This document shows, piece by piece, positions 46,311-55,558 of a stretch of DNA of 64,000 bases (positions are counted from its first letter, which is position 1; each line of letters begins with the position of its first letter). The stretch spans positions 62,001 through 126,000 of the forward strand of contig NZ_FRCY01000011.1 of the NCBI RefSeq assembly GCF_900143075.1, given 5' to 3'. Made by a program: the position numbers and the translations under genes. The notes below the pieces were generated by a model, which had not been told where the DNA came from, did not search any database, and saw only the letters and a list, made by a program, of their open reading frames with translations. Origin of the DNA: Cyclobacterium lianum (GTDB lineage Bacteria > Bacteroidota > Bacteroidia > Cytophagales > Cyclobacteriaceae).

Positions 46311-47366
46311 TTAAATATACTTAAAAAAACGATTTATGTTCACTTCTTTTTGAGGTTCCTCCCCTGAATGCAAAAAATCAACCATTTTCCTACTGAAATA
46401 GGGCGCTAGCGAGACACCTTTGGCACCGAGTCCTCCGAAAAGGTAAACGTTTTCCTCTGAAGGATGTTTACCGAGTATGGGCCGCCTGTCAGGTGTTGCC
46501 GGCCTTACCCCTACCTGATGATGCAAAATTTCCAGTACCTTTTCCGGTATCAGTTGCCGGAGTTTGTCCAGAATTTCCTGCCTTGCGGCGGCAGTAGGCT
46601 CAAGGTCTATATTTCGGTTGTCGTAGGTAGCTCCTACTTTTCCCAGTCCATTTCCCAAATCGATCCGAAACACTCCCCTATTGATAATTTTGCTGGAGTA
46701 AAAATCCTGCCTCAGGGTCAGGATCTCTCCTTTTACCGGGGCAAACGGTAGCCAGTCAAAAAATCCCTGATCCTTTGCCCGTATACCGTTCGTAAAAATC
46801 AAACCTCCTGCAGTAAGGTCCTGGTATTCCCAATCACCATCTTTGCCCCGTTTCAACTGATTCCTGGAAAACACCGCTTCCGTCATCAATCCTTGTGATT
46901 TGGCCCATGTCCGGTATGCCTGAAGCAGTACCGGGATGTCTACATAGCCTGCTTTTTTTAACAGAAGTCCCCCCATGCCATCATTCACACCGGGAAATTG
47001 GGGGCCTGTAAATACCTCTTTGATAAAACCTTCAAATTGATCGTCGGCACTTTTTGCCAGCCATTCATTTTGCTCCTCAAAGGAAATGAATGGTCGGAAA
47101 ATCCCCTGAGGATGCAGCAATTTTTGGTTTAGAAAACCTTCCATCTCCTGATAAAACGGCTCTATTTCTGCAAACAATATATCTGCCATCCAGGTTTTTA
47201 TCATTTTTCTTCCCGTTACCGGATTGTACAACCCAGCCGCCACCCTACTGCTGGCGGAGGGATGTGCATCATCGATGAGGTGCACAGTGTATCCGGCCCT
47301 GAAGAGCCGGTAAGAGAGTATTGTTCCCGCCAGGCCCTGTCCTATCAGTAAAAAATCTGCTTTCAT
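46311..47366 (-). CDS. FAD-dependent oxidoreductase (DAO family)
   Basis: A 351-residue flavoprotein. ADFLLIGQGLAGTILSYRL (residues 3-21) is the GxGxxG dinucleotide-binding strand, and LIDDAHPSASSRVAAGLYNPVTGRK gives the ribose-binding aspartate and the G-rich loop. The C-terminal FAD contact is VGVRPATPDRRPILG followed by NVYLFGGLGAKGVSLAPYF, as in D-amino acid oxidase-like enzymes such as glycine oxidase or the MnmC oxidase domain. The substrate is unknown. It leads the minus-strand run with the TolB/BamA-like and yicC genes and is divergent from the MBL hydrolase gene, with 56 bases between. Confidence 0.87.
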   Translation of the reverse strand: MKADFLLIGQGLAGTILSYRLFRAGYTVHLIDDAHPSASSRVAAGLYNPVTGRKMIKTWMADILFAEIEPFYQEMEGFLNQKLLHPQGIFRPFISFEEQNEWLAKSADDQFEGFIKEVFTGPQFPGVNDGMGGLLLKKAGYVDIPVLLQAYRTWAKSQGLMTEAVFSRNQLKRGKDGDWEYQDLTAGGLIFTNGIRAKDQGFFDWLPFAPVKGEILTLRQDFYSSKIINRGVFRIDLGNGLGKVGATYDNRNIDLEPTAAARQEILDKLRQLIPEKVLEILHHQVGVRPATPDRRPILGKHPSEENVYLFGGLGAKGVSLAPYFSRKMVDFLHSGEEPQKEVNINRFFKYI

Positions 47367-47422
47367 GCCTGAAATTAAATCATTCTTTGTTATTTTGAAG
47401 CTGAATCCGCAATCATTTTACC

Positions 47423-48076
47423 ATGCTACAAATTAAATCCTTTACATTCAATCCCTTTGCAGAAAATACCTATGTCCTTTATGATGAAACCGGTGACGCA
47501 CTGATCATTGACCCGGGCTGTTATGAAAAGCAGGAAAAAGGGTCATTGTTTGACTTTGTAGCGGACAAGGAACTGCAACCGGTAAAACTGATCAATACCC
47601 ATTGCCACATTGATCATGTTCTGGGAAATGCCTTCGTCAGGTCTACCTACGATATTCCCCTCTGGTACCACAAAGAAGAGGAAGCTATTTTGCGTGCTGT
47701 AAGCAGCTATGCCCCTAACTATGGTTTTGCCCAGTATCAGGACAGCAAAGCAGACCACTACATCAAGGAAGGGGAATGGATCAAATTTGGAAACCAGCAA
47801 TTGTTGTGTATCTGGGTTCCGGGCCATTCACCCGGGCATCTGGTATTTTACGAGGAGAAAAACAGGATTTGCATCGGCGGTGATACCCTGTTTAAAGGTA
47901 GCATCGGCAGAACAGATCTACCCGGTGGTGATCATGAAACCCTTCTCAGTGCAATAAAAACCAAGCTTTTCATCCTTCCTGATGAGGTGATCGTCTACCC
48001 GGGACATGGCCCGGAGACAAGCATAGGTGAAGAAAAGAAAAACAACCCCTTTGTAGGTAAAAATTCTTCAGTTTGA
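47423..48076 (+). CDS. MBL-fold metallohydrolase (glyoxalase II-like)
   Basis: A 217-residue cytoplasmic protein. The zinc motif is NTHCHIDH (H60, H62, D64, H65), with further ligands in WVPGHSPGHLVFY, CIGGDTLFKGSIGRTDL and VYPGHGPETSIG. This is the small hydroxyacylglutathione hydrolase-like class that acts on thioesters or related substrates; the true substrate cannot be told. A hydrophobic residue, not the usual acidic one, sits between the last two motif histidines and their helix. Its TGA overlaps the TTG start of pssA, so it heads the five-gene overlapping run that contains porU and porV. Confidence 0.88.
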   Translation: MLQIKSFTFNPFAENTYVLYDETGDALIIDPGCYEKQEKGSLFDFVADKELQPVKLINTHCHIDHVLGNAFVRSTYDIPLWYHKEEEAILRAVSSYAPNYGFAQYQDSKADHYIKEGEWIKFGNQQLLCIWVPGHSPGHLVFYEEKNRICIGGDTLFKGSIGRTDLPGGDHETLLSAIKTKLFILPDEVIVYPGHGPETSIGEEKKNNPFVGKNSSV

Positions 48077-48777
48077 GTGTAATAAGACATATCCCCAATA
48101 CCCTCACCTGCCTGAATCTGTTGTCAGGTATGATTGGAATCCTCTACGTGGTGCAGAATGGCCCTTATTATGGTTTCTATTTTATTCTTGCCGCAGCAGT
48201 TTTTGATTTTTTTGATGGTTTTGCCGCACGCTGGCTTAAGGTACAGGGGGAAATGGGCAAACAGTTGGATTCTCTTGCCGATATGGTCACTTTCGGCGTA
48301 TTGCCTTCCTTCATTGCTTTCTTTTTGATCCAATCGGCAGGAGGACATCCCTTCCTGCCCTATCTGGCATTCCTCATCGGCATCCAATCTGCATTGAGGC
48401 TGGCCAAATTCAACATTGATGAGCGGCAGGAAGACCGGTTCATTGGCCTGCCTACTCCTGCCAATGCCCTGTTTTTTTCTACACTGCCCCTGCTTGCAGC
48501 CGGAGAATCGTTTTTTGGTGAACTGCTGCAAAACCCCTGGTTGCTGTCAACCATTAGCGTTTTGTTTGCGTTATTACTTACGGCTGAAATACCGCTGATA
48601 GCGTTAAAATTCAAGGATTATAGCTGGAAAAACAACTTGTTTCGTTACCTGTTGGTTTTGGTATCTGCAGGAAGTCTCGCTTTTTGGGGCTGGGCAGGGA
48701 TACCTCTGGCGGTACTCGCCTACATCCTGCTTTCATTGATAAATAACCGATTCGAAAAGAATGAGGGGAAAACCTGA
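48073..48777 (+). CDS. pssA: CDP-diacylglycerol-serine O-phosphatidyltransferase
   Basis: A 234-residue inner-membrane enzyme joining CDP-diacylglycerol and serine to make phosphatidylserine, the precursor of phosphatidylethanolamine. The CDP-alcohol phosphotransferase motif is complete: D45, D48-G49, A52-R53, G62, D66 and D70. About six to seven helices span the rest. HIPNTLTCLNLLSG is the typical start. Translation begins at a TTG inside the MBL gene stop (TTGA overlap), with no ATG before the first conserved block. It overlaps porU by 17 bases. No phosphatidylserine decarboxylase gene is present here. Confidence 0.92.
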   Translation: MSVIRHIPNTLTCLNLLSGMIGILYVVQNGPYYGFYFILAAAVFDFFDGFAARWLKVQGEMGKQLDSLADMVTFGVLPSFIAFFLIQSAGGHPFLPYLAFLIGIQSALRLAKFNIDERQEDRFIGLPTPANALFFSTLPLLAAGESFFGELLQNPWLLSTISVLFALLLTAEIPLIALKFKDYSWKNNLFRYLLVLVSAGSLAFWGWAGIPLAVLAYILLSLINNRFEKNEGKT

Positions 48778-51700
48778 TCTTGCGACAAAATCACCATTGA
48801 TCATTCTGATCTTTCTGTTGGCCGGTTCCCCCCTTTTTTCCCAGCAATTCCTCAAATTTCCCATCAGCAGCGAAGGGGTGTACCGGCTCAGTCAGGAGCA
48901 GGCTAGTGCCTGGGGCCTTGGAGACCTGGACCAAATCAGCATATTGGGTGTGCCGGGCATGCTGCCTCAAATATTGGACAGCACTGCCTTTGAATGCAGG
49001 GAAGTGCCACAGAAAAGGATAGGCAACAGCCTGTATTTTTTCCTGGCTCAGGCAGACCAGATACAAATGACCGAGGGTAAACCCAGCCTGACCCCACACG
49101 TTTTTACAGATACCCTTTACTACCTGATACAGACCGGCAGCGCACCTGAAAACCAGGTCAGGACCAGTGCTACCGCTTCGGTTCGTGAAACCGGTACTTT
49201 CAGCAATCCGCCTTTATTTCGCTACAGCCATTTCAAAATCGAAGAAGACAACCTTTTGACTTCCGGAAGGGACTGGTATGGCTACCGGACCTTTTCCAAC
49301 AACAGTAAAACCATAGCGCTTCCCAAACCTGACGTACGCCCTGATGGTAGGGTAGTGATAGTTTCGGAAGTTCTTTCCCAGTCCTTTGGCGAAAGTGTTT
49401 TTCGCTTTGCCCTTAACGGGGAATCCATTGGCGAAATTGCTTTGCCTTCCATTCCTGACAGCAGGTATGCCATCAAAGGACGGGAGGCGACTTATGCCAC
49501 ACAGGCTGCCTTCCCCGAAAGCGGTGATCAGCTAAGCTTCAGGTTTACATATCTGTCTACCAATCCCAATGGCGCTGGTTTCCTGAAATATGTGCTGCTC
49601 GGTTTTCCCTATACCGGCCGGGAATGGGAACCTGGAGTTTACTACAACCCCTCCGGTGCTACCTTTTTCGCCAATACCGCGTTGATGCATTTTTGGGATA
49701 TCAGCAGGTTTTACGAAGTGAAGGAAGTGGAAGCCAGTCCCGGGCTGCCTCTTCAGGCTGAAAAACTGGTTGTTTTTGATCCTGAACATACGGCGGAAAT
49801 TCCACGCCCCGAAGCTGTAAGAGACCGCTCGCAACTCATTTCAGGTTATCCTGAATTACTCATCATCAGCCCGGACTACCTGATGTCTCAGGCACAAAGG
49901 CTGGCCGATTTCAAAAACAACCTGGGACTGCCTACCGCTGTGGTAGGTTTGCAGGATATTTACGACACATATGGCTACGGCAACCCCGACATTACCAGCA
50001 TCAGAAACTTTTTGGCCCAGCAGTGGCAGGAGGGCAGAACGCTGAAAAACGTGTTGCTTTTTGGCAAAGGGACATTTGACTACAAAAATAAATTGGGGGG
50101 ACGACCAAACCTTGTCCCCACGTACAGCTCCCGAAACAGCCTGAATCCACTGACCACTTATGGATCTGACGATTATTATGGCTTTTTGGAGCTGGGGAAG
50201 GGGCAATGGGAAGAAACAGACAGCGGAGATCACCTGCTCGACATTGGTGTAGGACGAATCCCCGCAATAAATGTACGTGAAGCTGCGATTGCCGTTGACA
50301 AGATCATCCACTACCAGAGCAGAAATGAGGGCCAATGGAAAAGAAGACTGCTCTTTGTGGCTGATGACGGGGACAATCATATCCACCTGGATGATGCCGA
50401 AAATCACAGTTCCTATCTGAACAGACAACATCCGGAGTTTGAAATCAGAAAGCTGTACCTGGATAGCTATGCGCAACCGCATGGAGAAAATCGGCAGACC
50501 GCACCGATGGCCAGGGAGGCACTTGCCAGGGAATTGCAGGACGGACTGCTACTCGTCAACTATATTGGCCATGGAAACGAACTGACCTGGGCAGCGGAGA
50601 ATCTATTCAGTGCCAGTGATATCGCTGACTGGCCTGACTCAGATCATTACCCGATTTTCGTCACCGCTACCTGTGAATTTGGACGGCATGACAGTCCCTT
50701 TATCCGCTCCGGTGCAGAAGAGCTTTTGTTTGCCCTTAACAAAGGGGCCATCGCGGTATTGACTACCGGTCGACCTGTATTCAGCAGCGTAAACTACGCG
50801 CTTAACAAAGCATTTATTGAGGCCGTATTCAGCGAAAACGGAAACCTGAGCCTGGGAGAAATATTTAAACTCACCAAGAACAACAGTCTCAATGGTTCCC
50901 TGAACAGAAATTTTTCACTGCTGGGTGACCCCTCCATCCACACCGATCTCCCTGACCTGGATAGCAAAACCACTTCATGGCGATCTCTTACCACCAGCAT
51001 GGAGATCGATACCCTGGCCGGATTGCATCAATTGGCTTATTCCGGGGAAATTCAGGACCCTCTCACCGGGGCCAGGATCAATCAATTTGACGGGGATTAT
51101 GAGATAAGGATCGAAAGCTATCCGCGCAAAACCCAAACCCTTGGAGACGAAAGCCCTCCTACCTCCTACCTGAGTTATAACCAGGCTTTATTCAGGGGAA
51201 AGGGAAAGGTGAAAAACGGTTTTTTTCAGGGTGAGCTCATGTTGGGAAAACTGGACACCAATGCTGTAGTCACAGGCAGGATAAAGCTTTATGCCGTAGA
51301 CGATAACCGGGAAACAGAAGCGTTTGGCGGTATGGATGTTCCTCTGGGCTTAGATACGGGTTCCATTACCCCGGAGCATGAAGGTCCGCACATGGAAGTG
51401 GCTTTTTACGACAGTCTGGCAAACCCAACGGTCATACCCTCACGGCAGAGCAATGTCTGGCTGTTTCTGAGAGATACCTCCGGTATTCTCATTGATCGGC
51501 CAGAAGGCATTCACTACCGGCTAAATGGCGGGGAACCGGAATCGCTTACGGACCGATATACAGCCCTTGCCGGCAGTTTTCGCCAGGGTTATGTCAAATT
51601 CATGATCGAGGACTTACAGGAGGGCAAAAACCGGCTGGTTTTTGCTGCGAAGGATCTTCAGGGAAACGAGCGGCAATTGGTGAGTAATATTGAGGTCAGG

Positions 51701-52021
51701 GGAAGTTTGCAGATGCAACTGGAGGAGGTTTTGCCTTTCCCCAATCCTGCATCGGAGCAGGTGGGATTCAGGGTCACCCATAACCGTCCCGGAGAAAATT
51801 TAATTTTGAAATTGAATGTATTTTCTAACTCCGGAGGTGAAATATTTTCATTGCAACGGCGTTTCCCAAAAGCTGAACGGTCGTTAAAGGACATTCAATG
51901 GATATTTTTACAAAGCAAAACCAAATATCCGGCAAAAGGAACTTATCTTTACGAAATCAATCTTCAATCTGAAGAAGACGGTGCTTCAGAAAGAAAGGGG
52001 GGCAAAATTATTATTCAATGA
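48761..52021 (+). CDS. porU: Type IX secretion system sortase PorU (C25 family)
   Basis: A 1086-residue surface protease/sortase that removes the C-terminal signal of T9SS cargo and attaches the cargo to a lipid anchor. A signal peptide (about residues 1-28, cut at LFSQ) and an N-terminal beta region precede the gingipain-like C25 domain (about 365-735). In it, YIGHGNELTW carries the likely catalytic H604 and FVTATCEFGRHDSPF the likely C638. FKNNLGLPTAVVGLQDIYD and SYSSRNSLNPLTTYGSDDYY are family blocks. The C terminus has Ig-like strands and VLPFPNPASEQVGF, similar to a type A sorting-domain start. It overlaps pssA by 17 bases and porV by 4, the usual porU-porV order. Confidence 0.95.
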   Translation: MRGKPDLATKSPLIILIFLLAGSPLFSQQFLKFPISSEGVYRLSQEQASAWGLGDLDQISILGVPGMLPQILDSTAFECREVPQKRIGNSLYFFLAQADQIQMTEGKPSLTPHVFTDTLYYLIQTGSAPENQVRTSATASVRETGTFSNPPLFRYSHFKIEEDNLLTSGRDWYGYRTFSNNSKTIALPKPDVRPDGRVVIVSEVLSQSFGESVFRFALNGESIGEIALPSIPDSRYAIKGREATYATQAAFPESGDQLSFRFTYLSTNPNGAGFLKYVLLGFPYTGREWEPGVYYNPSGATFFANTALMHFWDISRFYEVKEVEASPGLPLQAEKLVVFDPEHTAEIPRPEAVRDRSQLISGYPELLIISPDYLMSQAQRLADFKNNLGLPTAVVGLQDIYDTYGYGNPDITSIRNFLAQQWQEGRTLKNVLLFGKGTFDYKNKLGGRPNLVPTYSSRNSLNPLTTYGSDDYYGFLELGKGQWEETDSGDHLLDIGVGRIPAINVREAAIAVDKIIHYQSRNEGQWKRRLLFVADDGDNHIHLDDAENHSSYLNRQHPEFEIRKLYLDSYAQPHGENRQTAPMAREALARELQDGLLLVNYIGHGNELTWAAENLFSASDIADWPDSDHYPIFVTATCEFGRHDSPFIRSGAEELLFALNKGAIAVLTTGRPVFSSVNYALNKAFIEAVFSENGNLSLGEIFKLTKNNSLNGSLNRNFSLLGDPSIHTDLPDLDSKTTSWRSLTTSMEIDTLAGLHQLAYSGEIQDPLTGARINQFDGDYEIRIESYPRKTQTLGDESPPTSYLSYNQALFRGKGKVKNGFFQGELMLGKLDTNAVVTGRIKLYAVDDNRETEAFGGMDVPLGLDTGSITPEHEGPHMEVAFYDSLANPTVIPSRQSNVWLFLRDTSGILIDRPEGIHYRLNGGEPESLTDRYTALAGSFRQGYVKFMIEDLQEGKNRLVFAAKDLQGNERQLVSNIEVRGSLQMQLEEVLPFPNPASEQVGFRVTHNRPGENLILKLNVFSNSGGEIFSLQRRFPKAERSLKDIQWIFLQSKTKYPAKGTYLYEINLQSEEDGASERKGGKIIIQ

Positions 52022-53235
52022 AAGTGAACACAAAAATTCTTCTAACACTAACTTTTTTATTGGCTTTCACTGTAGTTCAACTGGAAAGTCATGCACAAAT
52101 TTCTATTCCACAACTTTCCGGGCAGGACCAAAACAGAAGGGTGATCATTACCGCAGTACCCTTTCTTAATTTTGCTCCGGATAGCAGGCATTCGGCCATG
52201 GGCGATGCCGGAGTGGCCACCTCACCTGATGTCAACTCCGCCCATTGGAATGCAGGTAAGCTTGCGTTTATTGAGGATGACATGGGTTTTTCTTTGTCCT
52301 ATTCTCCCTGGCTGGGACGCCTGGTACCGGACATGTCACTCAACTACCTCACAGGATACAAGCGGATCGATAATGTTTCTGCCTTTGGCATAGATTTGCG
52401 GTATTTCAACATGGGCGACATACAGCTGACAGATTCCAGAGGCAATCCTCTTGGGGATTTTAGCCCAAGGGATATCGCCATAGGAGGTACCTATTCCAGG
52501 AAATTATCCGACAATCTTTCCCTGGGCATCAGTGCCCGTTTTATTCACTCGAATCTGTCAGGTAACCTGAGTTCCGCCGGGGGTAATGAAAGCAGGCCAG
52601 GAGTAAGTGTAGGCACAGATGTAGGTGTCTACCACAGTTCTGAAATCATCCTTTCAGACAAGGAAGCAAATTTCTCCTGGGGCATAAACCTTTCCAATAT
52701 CGGTCCTAAAATCACATACAACAGTGCAGAAGACCTGGATTATCTGCCAACCAACCTGAGACTGGGGACGGCGCTCAGCATACCCATGGACGAAATGAAT
52801 ACCATTACCTTTGCGCTGGACCTGAATAAAATGATGGTGCCTACCCCACCAGTGTATGAGGTAGATGAAAACGGGCAGCTCGTTCTTGACCCCAATACCA
52901 ACCAACCGAATATTGCGGCTGGCAGAGACCCTTCGCGTCCTTTGCTAAGCGGGATGTTCGGATCGTTCTTTGATGCTCCAGATGGTTTCGGAGAAGAAAT
53001 GCGGGAAGTAATGATAGCGTTTGGTACAGAATATTCCTATGATGAAAAATTTGCCGTGCGCGCCGGGTATTTCTATGAAAACCCCAATAAAGGAGGCCGG
53101 AGATATTTTACCATGGGTGTTGGATTTAAATTTAACCGTTTGGGTTTTGATTTTTCTTATCTGGTACCTCAGGTACAAAACCACCCGCTTGCAGAAACCC
53201 TACGGTTCACATTGTTGTACAACCTTGAAAGATGA
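52018..53235 (+). CDS. porV: T9SS shuttle protein PorV (LptO)
   Basis: A 405-residue outer-membrane barrel of the FadL type with a signal peptide (residues 1-26, cut near SHAQ). ITAVPFLNFAPDSRHSAMGDAGVATSPD at the mature N terminus is the hallmark of PorV. It collects cargo from the SprA pore and brings it to PorU. The body is a run of amphipathic strands and the protein ends TLRFTLLYNLER. The ATG lies within the porU stop (ATGA overlap), and the M16-like gene starts within its own stop in the same way, so translation is likely coupled through all three. Confidence 0.95.
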   Translation: MKVNTKILLTLTFLLAFTVVQLESHAQISIPQLSGQDQNRRVIITAVPFLNFAPDSRHSAMGDAGVATSPDVNSAHWNAGKLAFIEDDMGFSLSYSPWLGRLVPDMSLNYLTGYKRIDNVSAFGIDLRYFNMGDIQLTDSRGNPLGDFSPRDIAIGGTYSRKLSDNLSLGISARFIHSNLSGNLSSAGGNESRPGVSVGTDVGVYHSSEIILSDKEANFSWGINLSNIGPKITYNSAEDLDYLPTNLRLGTALSIPMDEMNTITFALDLNKMMVPTPPVYEVDENGQLVLDPNTNQPNIAAGRDPSRPLLSGMFGSFFDAPDGFGEEMREVMIAFGTEYSYDEKFAVRAGYFYENPNKGGRRYFTMGVGFKFNRLGFDFSYLVPQVQNHPLAETLRFTLLYNLER

Positions 53236-54509
53236 GGGTAAACCGAAGCGAGGCACCAGCATTCCGTATTCCAGACCAGATCAACCTAATGCCACCGGAA
53301 CACCGGACGCTCGCCGGTGGCATTCCTTTGTATTACATGCCCTCACCCAGCATAGAGGCGGTTAAAATAGAGCTGATCTTTCCGGTACATTATTCCAAAG
53401 CAGTGCTTGAAAAACCATTGCTGCCATTTTTTATGCTTCACATGGTTCTGGAAGGCACCACTGAGTTGCCATCCGAGGCCCTGGATGATTTTTTTGACTT
53501 CCACGGATCCGAAGTAGAAGTGATTTCAGGTTATGAAAGACAGGGTCTTAGTTTGCTGACCACCCGGAAACATCTGGAAAAGGTATTGCCGGTATTCCGG
53601 TCCCTGTTTACAAGTGCTACATTTCCTGAAAAATCCCTGGCCAGGAAAAAATCACAGAAAAAATTGAGTATAGGTATACAGCGGGAGCAAACTTCCGCCC
53701 GCGCCAACCAATTGATCAGAGCCGCACTTGCAGGAAAAAGCCACCCTTTTGGCTACCAGGCCACAGAAAATGACGTGGACGCCATTAGTAGGGAAGATCT
53801 GTTGGAATATTACAGTTTCGGATTTTTATCCCGACCTCAACTATTTGTGACGGGAAATTTGCCAGAGGATTCTATCTCCACCATAGCAAAATCGTTTGAG
53901 GACCTACCACTTATAGTACCAAAGAATGATTATTTTCCCGTGTCAAGGACTGCCCGGCACAGGGAAGTGGAAAAGAAAGACGGAGCCCTGCAGTCCAGCA
54001 TCAGAATGGGCAAATGGATGGTACCAATGGCTCATCCGGATTTTCCGGCTCTATCGGTATTCAATACCTTTCTGGGGGGATATTTTGGCAGCCGCCTTAT
54101 CAAAAACATCAGGGAGGAAAAAGGCTATACATACGGAATAAATAGCTTTCTGAGCAACCTGTACGGATCAAATTATTGGATGGTAGCCGCCGAGGTGAAG
54201 GGTGGCCATGGGGCCGAGGTGATAGAGGAGGTTTACCGGGAAATCGAACTTCTAACCCGAAAACCGATACCGGAGGAAGAAATAGAAATTGTCCGCAATT
54301 ATCTCTCCGGAGCCCTGTTGGCCAATTTCAGCAGTCCTTTTGATTTGATGGGGCATTTTCAGCAGGTGCATTTTCAGGGACTGGATCTCAGCCATTTCTC
54401 CAGACAATTGGATTTTATTAAAAATTTCGAAGAAAAGGACTTGAAGGCCACCGCTGGCAAATATTTTGAAGCAGGCGAAATGCAGGAAATAATCGCCGGA
54501 ATGGTTTAA
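53232..54509 (+). CDS. M16 peptidase homologue lacking the zinc-binding motif
   Basis: A 425-residue protein with the two-lobe layout of bacterial M16B peptidases. In active members the first lobe has HxxEH followed by a short loop ending in GT; here the matching stretch is PFFMLHMVLEGT (65-76), so the first histidine and the glutamate are F66 and L69 and only the second histidine (H70) is kept. The second lobe keeps the substrate-gripping loop NIREEKGYTYGINS. It therefore looks like the non-catalytic partner seen in paired M16 proteins, but no catalytic partner is adjacent. No signal peptide is seen, so it may be cytoplasmic. The ATGA overlap with porV is striking. Its stop is one base from that of the convergent GT2 gene. 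Confidence 0.83.
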   Translation: MRVNRSEAPAFRIPDQINLMPPEHRTLAGGIPLYYMPSPSIEAVKIELIFPVHYSKAVLEKPLLPFFMLHMVLEGTTELPSEALDDFFDFHGSEVEVISGYERQGLSLLTTRKHLEKVLPVFRSLFTSATFPEKSLARKKSQKKLSIGIQREQTSARANQLIRAALAGKSHPFGYQATENDVDAISREDLLEYYSFGFLSRPQLFVTGNLPEDSISTIAKSFEDLPLIVPKNDYFPVSRTARHREVEKKDGALQSSIRMGKWMVPMAHPDFPALSVFNTFLGGYFGSRLIKNIREEKGYTYGINSFLSNLYGSNYWMVAAEVKGGHGAEVIEEVYREIELLTRKPIPEEEIEIVRNYLSGALLANFSSPFDLMGHFQQVHFQGLDLSHFSRQLDFIKNFEEKDLKATAGKYFEAGEMQEIIAGMV

Positions 54510-54510
54510 T

Positions 54511-55467
54511 TTAAGCCAATTGTTTTTCCCTCCACCAGGTATACCAGCCGGAAAGATCCAGCCTGACCTGCTGCCATAGGCGGAACGCAAAGTAGCCCGG
54601 TGCTGGTGGCGGTAGCTTGCTGTAAAGGTCCAGAAAATTCCCCGCCACATCAAAGTTTGCCGATGCAAGTGCATGTTTGGCCTCATGGAGTAGCCTGAAT
54701 TTCAGCGCTTCCAATTCTGTATTGTCAGCTACCATAAGGTAGATTTTTTCGCATACTCTGAAGGTAGAAGGTAAGAGCACAGAATGCTTCGCCTGATACT
54801 GTTGTCTGGAAAGCGAACCCGGCAATTCTCTCTTGTACACCCCAATCTCATCGCCGTAAACAAAATGGTATCTTCTTGAAAGTCTGATCAGTATGTCAAA
54901 ATCTTCATAGGCAAGTTCTTCATCATAACCGCCCTCCTTCAAAAAGGACCTGGTATCCATGACGAGGGTTGCTGTACTGAGTACATAGCGCTGTACTACC
55001 GCAGCAAATACGTCTCCCTCAGGAACCTTTCCGGTATAGATATCCGGATAGAAGGCCTTTTGTGATCCGTCAGGAAACAACAAAGTGGCATTGCTGAAAT
55101 AAACCTTTGCGGAGGAATTTGTCAAACAAGCGACAGCACGGGCAAGGTGATTGGGATGGAGGTAGTCGTCAGCCGCCAGGTCAACGAGATAATCCCCCCG
55201 GACAGATGATACGGCGGCATTGAAAGCTTTGCAATAATTGACTGCCCGGTCATAGAAATGGTACTTCAGCGGAAGCTTTTTCCCATTTCTTTCTATCCAT
55301 TTCTGAATCTGCGTTCTGGAATCATCCCAGCTTCCATTATCGATCACAAAAACCTCCACTTTTTCATAGGTTTGTGCCAGAATACTGTCCAGAGCCTGGG
55401 TGATATACCCCGCCTGATTGTAACAGGTACAAATCACACTGACCAGCGGAAAATTTGGAACTTTCAT
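54511..55467 (-). CDS. Glycosyltransferase family 2 protein
   Basis: A 318-residue GT-A glycosyltransferase. PLVSVICTCYNQAGYITQAL and EVFVIDNGSWDDSRTQI form the nucleotide-binding fold. DLAADDYLHPNHLARA holds the DxD-type metal site (near residues 96-99), and GGYDEELAYEDFDILIRLSR is the acceptor/catalytic block with the ED pair. No membrane helix is apparent, so it probably acts at the membrane surface on a glycan or lipid acceptor. It is isolated from the other glycan genes of the window: the M16-like gene converges from one side (1 base between stops) and the YigZ gene diverges from the other. Donor and acceptor unknown. Confidence 0.88.
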   Translation of the reverse strand: MKVPNFPLVSVICTCYNQAGYITQALDSILAQTYEKVEVFVIDNGSWDDSRTQIQKWIERNGKKLPLKYHFYDRAVNYCKAFNAAVSSVRGDYLVDLAADDYLHPNHLARAVACLTNSSAKVYFSNATLLFPDGSQKAFYPDIYTGKVPEGDVFAAVVQRYVLSTATLVMDTRSFLKEGGYDEELAYEDFDILIRLSRRYHFVYGDEIGVYKRELPGSLSRQQYQAKHSVLLPSTFRVCEKIYLMVADNTELEALKFRLLHEAKHALASANFDVAGNFLDLYSKLPPPAPGYFAFRLWQQVRLDLSGWYTWWREKQLA

Positions 55468-55558
55468 TTTCTATGGTTGCGGAAGACAAAAGGTTATTTG
55501 AAATGCCTAAATTAGCAAATATCCAGTATTCCTCAGAATATGAAGCATAAATAGCGGA

